Assembly (NCBI GenBank): GCA_900321965.1
Contig: ONYA01000001.1
Location: 62,001 to 126,000 of the forward strand
DNA: 64,000 nt
Direction of reading: 5' to 3'
From: an uncultured Prevotellaceae bacterium
Lineage (GTDB): Bacteria; Bacteroidota; Bacteroidia; Bacteroidales; Bacteroidaceae
Below the pieces are notes generated by a model. That model had not been told where the DNA came from. It saw only the letters and a list, made by a program, of their open reading frames with translations, and made no database searches. A program made the position numbers and the translations under genes. Within the stretch, counting starts at the first letter, position 1. Each line of letters starts with the position of its first letter. Below, in pieces: positions 60,714-64,000 of this stretch.

Positions 60714-60979
60714 ATTTGTATATTATTGAGTTTGAGTTCTTTCTGCTGATCGCTACGACCGTTGGCATTCACCCAGCGCTCGTAATTCGACTGCTGCCCC
60801 AGCAAATCGTAGAAATTCAGGGCGACGACAAGGGGCTTCGACTTGAGGAAGGCTTTCGACACCTGACCGTTCCAGGCATCCTGGACGCTGCCGCTAACAG
60901 TTATCTCTCGCTGTTCCTGAGCAAAAGCTGTAAGCTGAAACAGCCCTGACAAGAAAAATAATATGAATCTTTTTGCCAT
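60710..60979 (-). CDS. Small exported protein, possibly the stub of a longer gene
   Basis: 89 residues. A clear signal peptide (MAKRFILFFLSGLFQLTAFA) is followed by about 69 residues with EITVSGSVQDAWNGQVSKAF and then hydrophilic sequence. It resembles the N-terminus of a larger secreted protein (carboxypeptidase-regulatory-like start) that ends early. The stop overlaps the alcohol dehydrogenase start. No clear promoter is visible upstream. It may be a true small exported protein or a truncation product. Confidence 0.5.
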   Translation of the reverse strand: MAKRFILFFLSGLFQLTAFAQEQREITVSGSVQDAWNGQVSKAFLKSKPLVVALNFYDLLGQQSNYERWVNANGRSDQQKELKLNNIQI

Positions 60980-61090
60980 AAATCAGTTTAGTTTTCGAAA
61001 GAAAACCTATTTTTAGACGCAAGAAGGCAATAAAGGTTTAATCACAACACAAAAAGACAGGCAATCATACCATAATTTCAGAATAATCAT

Positions 61091-61098
61091 TAAATTTG
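61091..61098 (+). promoter_or_regulatory. -7 element of the 25-codon gene
   Basis: TAAATTTG, 36 nt upstream of ATG 61135. No -33 TTTG is seen. Confidence 0.5.
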
Positions 61099-61134
61099 CA
61101 ACGGAATTTCCAACTAACAAAAAAACAAGAAACT

Positions 61135-61212
61135 ATGAAGAGAAAATGGATGAGCAAGGGAGCACAGAGACTAGCTGACATCATTGCCGCAGAGATAGAA
61201 TCATTACAATAA
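61135..61212 (+). CDS. Small basic/amphipathic protein of 25 residues
   Basis: ATG 61135 to TAA 61212. The peptide has a basic start (MKRKWMSKGAQR) and an amphipathic helix-like end (LADIIAAEIESLQ). It has a -7 element upstream and a strong terminator 19 nt downstream, so it forms a transcription unit of about 155 nt on the strand opposite to both neighbours. No homologue is recognised. Confidence 0.5.
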   Translation: MKRKWMSKGAQRLADIIAAEIESLQ

Positions 61213-61230
61213 GGGAGAATCAGAAAAACA

Positions 61231-61260
61231 GAAAAGCCTGCAAGTGATTGCAGGCTTTTC
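61231..61260. terminator. Bidirectional terminator (25-codon gene and CE6-CE1 gene)
   Basis: GAAAAGCCTGCA (61231-61242) pairs with TGCAGGCTTTTC (61249-61260), with a 6-nt loop and A/T tracts within both arms. Confidence 0.88.
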
Positions 61261-61268
61261 TGATGGTA

Positions 61269-63272
<2,004 letters not shown>

Positions 63273-63303
63273 TTATTGGTTTTTAAATGATGCAATTTGG
63301 GGG

Positions 63304-63311
63304 CAAAGTTA
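63304..63311 (-). promoter_or_regulatory. -7 element of the CE6-CE1 gene
   Basis: TAACTTTG on the minus strand, 43 nt before the ATG at 63260. Confidence 0.55.
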
Positions 63312-63417
63312 CGATTTTTCTTGCGTTTCTATTTTTGTATTTGTTGCAGAATCATCACACGACGTTTCAAATTCATAATATCCCGCTATTTAATAAGGCC
63401 GTTTCAGAAAAAAAATA

Positions 63418-63425
63418 TATCTTTG
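63418..63425 (+). promoter_or_regulatory. -7 element of the right-edge GH43 gene
   Basis: TATCTTTG, 21 nt before ATG 63447. It is divergent from the CE6-CE1 promoter with about 105 nt of AT-rich DNA between them. Confidence 0.55.
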
Positions 63426-63446
63426 CACAAAAACCATAACAAAAAT

Positions 63447-64000
63447 ATGAAAAGACATCCACTAACCTTACTGTGTCTCGGTCTGCCATTGATGGTCGCC
63501 GCACAAAATCCCATTATCCGCGACCAGTTTACGGCCGACCCTACCGCACGCGTTTTTAATAATAAGGTGTACCTCTACCCGTCGCACGACATCATGCCGC
63601 CAGCGGGGCAGCGCCAGGACTGGTTCTGCATGGAGGACTACCACGTATTCTCGTCGGAGAACCTGACCGACTGGACAGACCACGGCGTCATCGTCACGCA
63701 GAACAAAGTGCCCTGGGTGCGCCCCGATTCCTATTCGATGTGGGCACCCGACTGCGTCTACAGAAACGGAAAGTATTATTTCTATTTCCCGTCGGCTCCT
63801 GCCGCTGGCAGAGGGGGCTTCGCCGTCGGTGTAGCCATCGCCGACAACCCTGAGGGGCCGTTCGTTCCTGAGCCGGAGCCTATCAAGGGCATCAACGGCA
63901 TCGACCCGTGTGTGCTGCAGGCTTCCGACGGCAATGCCTACATCTTCTGGGGTAACGGCCGCTGCGCCAAACTCAAGGAGAACATGAAGGAGCTGGCCGA
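63447..64000 (+). CDS. GH43 glycosidase (C-terminus off the right edge)
   Basis: 184 codons are visible, open to the window end. After a signal peptide (MKRHPLTLLCLGLPLMVAAQ) the GH43 propeller begins with PIIRDQFTADPTARVFNNKVYLYPSHD, with the catalytic-base Asp in TADPTAR. The segments SYSMWAPDCVYRNGKYYFYFP and INGIDPCVL follow, as in arabinofuranosidase and xylosidase GH43 subfamilies. The catalytic acid lies beyond the edge. A divergent partner of the CE6-CE1 esterase, so debranching enzymes are again encoded on both sides of a shared promoter region. Confidence 0.9.
   Translation, partial: MKRHPLTLLCLGLPLMVAAQNPIIRDQFTADPTARVFNNKVYLYPSHDIMPPAGQRQDWFCMEDYHVFSSENLTDWTDHGVIVTQNKVPWVRPDSYSMWAPDCVYRNGKYYFYFPSAPAAGRGGFAVGVAIADNPEGPFVPEPEPIKGINGIDPCVLQASDGNAYIFWGNGRCAKLKENMKELA

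Overview
The window looks like a chromosomal segment of a xylan-degrading Prevotella (sensu lato, Prevotella/Xylanibacter ruminicola type). The evidence is a host base composition near 50% GC, Bacteroidetes-type promoters (TTTG, about 20 nt, TAnnTTTG) in front of many genes, few Shine-Dalgarno sequences, and a xylanase/feruloyl-esterase fusion with the architecture of the P. ruminicola 23 enzyme Xyn10D-Fae1A.

Region 1 (1-9.6 kb) is host core: a DUF389 membrane protein cut by the left edge, rhaT-rhaD for L-rhamnose uptake and cleavage, a carboxynorspermidine-dehydrogenase-type enzyme carrying an 8-bp tandem repeat inside its frame, recA, an exported protein of unknown function, and dnaK.

Region 2 (about 9.65-21.67 kb) is an AT-rich integrated island placed directly behind the dnaK terminator. 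It starts with an excisionase-like protein and a tyrosine recombinase, followed by four small element genes (HTH, replication-like). Its cargo is a structured ncRNA candidate of about 335 nt, an SGNH hydrolase, a divergent module (unknown protein plus XRE-ImmA/IrrE on one side, an OLD-family ATPase/Toprim nuclease on the other), and a three-gene operon. That operon begins with a SecB-like protein and continues with two proteins I cannot place. I see no relaxase, conjugation or phage-structural genes. The three-gene operon and the OLD/ImmA module are the best candidates for undescribed defence or toxin-antitoxin-chaperone systems.

Region 3 (21.7-23.4 kb) returns to host genes: an AlbA/Schlafen-type protein translationally coupled to a glycerate kinase.

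Region 4 (23.4-64 kb) is a very large xylan locus. Eleven minus-strand genes (49116 down to 23490) are nearly gapless and seem to form one operon: GH30, CotH-like, CE1-like esterase, GH10, GH5-GH43, double esterase, GH31, GH115, GH43, GH3, GH115. Upstream lie Xyn10D-Fae1A, GH95, a divergent GH127/GH146-type enzyme with a DUF4421 protein, a CE1 esterase, an iron alcohol dehydrogenase, a CE6-CE1 esterase and a GH43 cut by the right edge. Together they would cut the xylan backbone, remove glucuronyl, acetyl, feruloyl, arabinosyl, xylosyl and galactosyl decorations, and finish oligomers to monosaccharides. No SusC/SusD pair or xylan sensor is in the window. Five enzymes share a short C-terminal tail that looks like a surface-sorting signal and the others lack it. 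Two tiny genes (30 and 25 codons) with their own promoters and terminators sit between the larger genes, along with several small repeats and a gene remnant.
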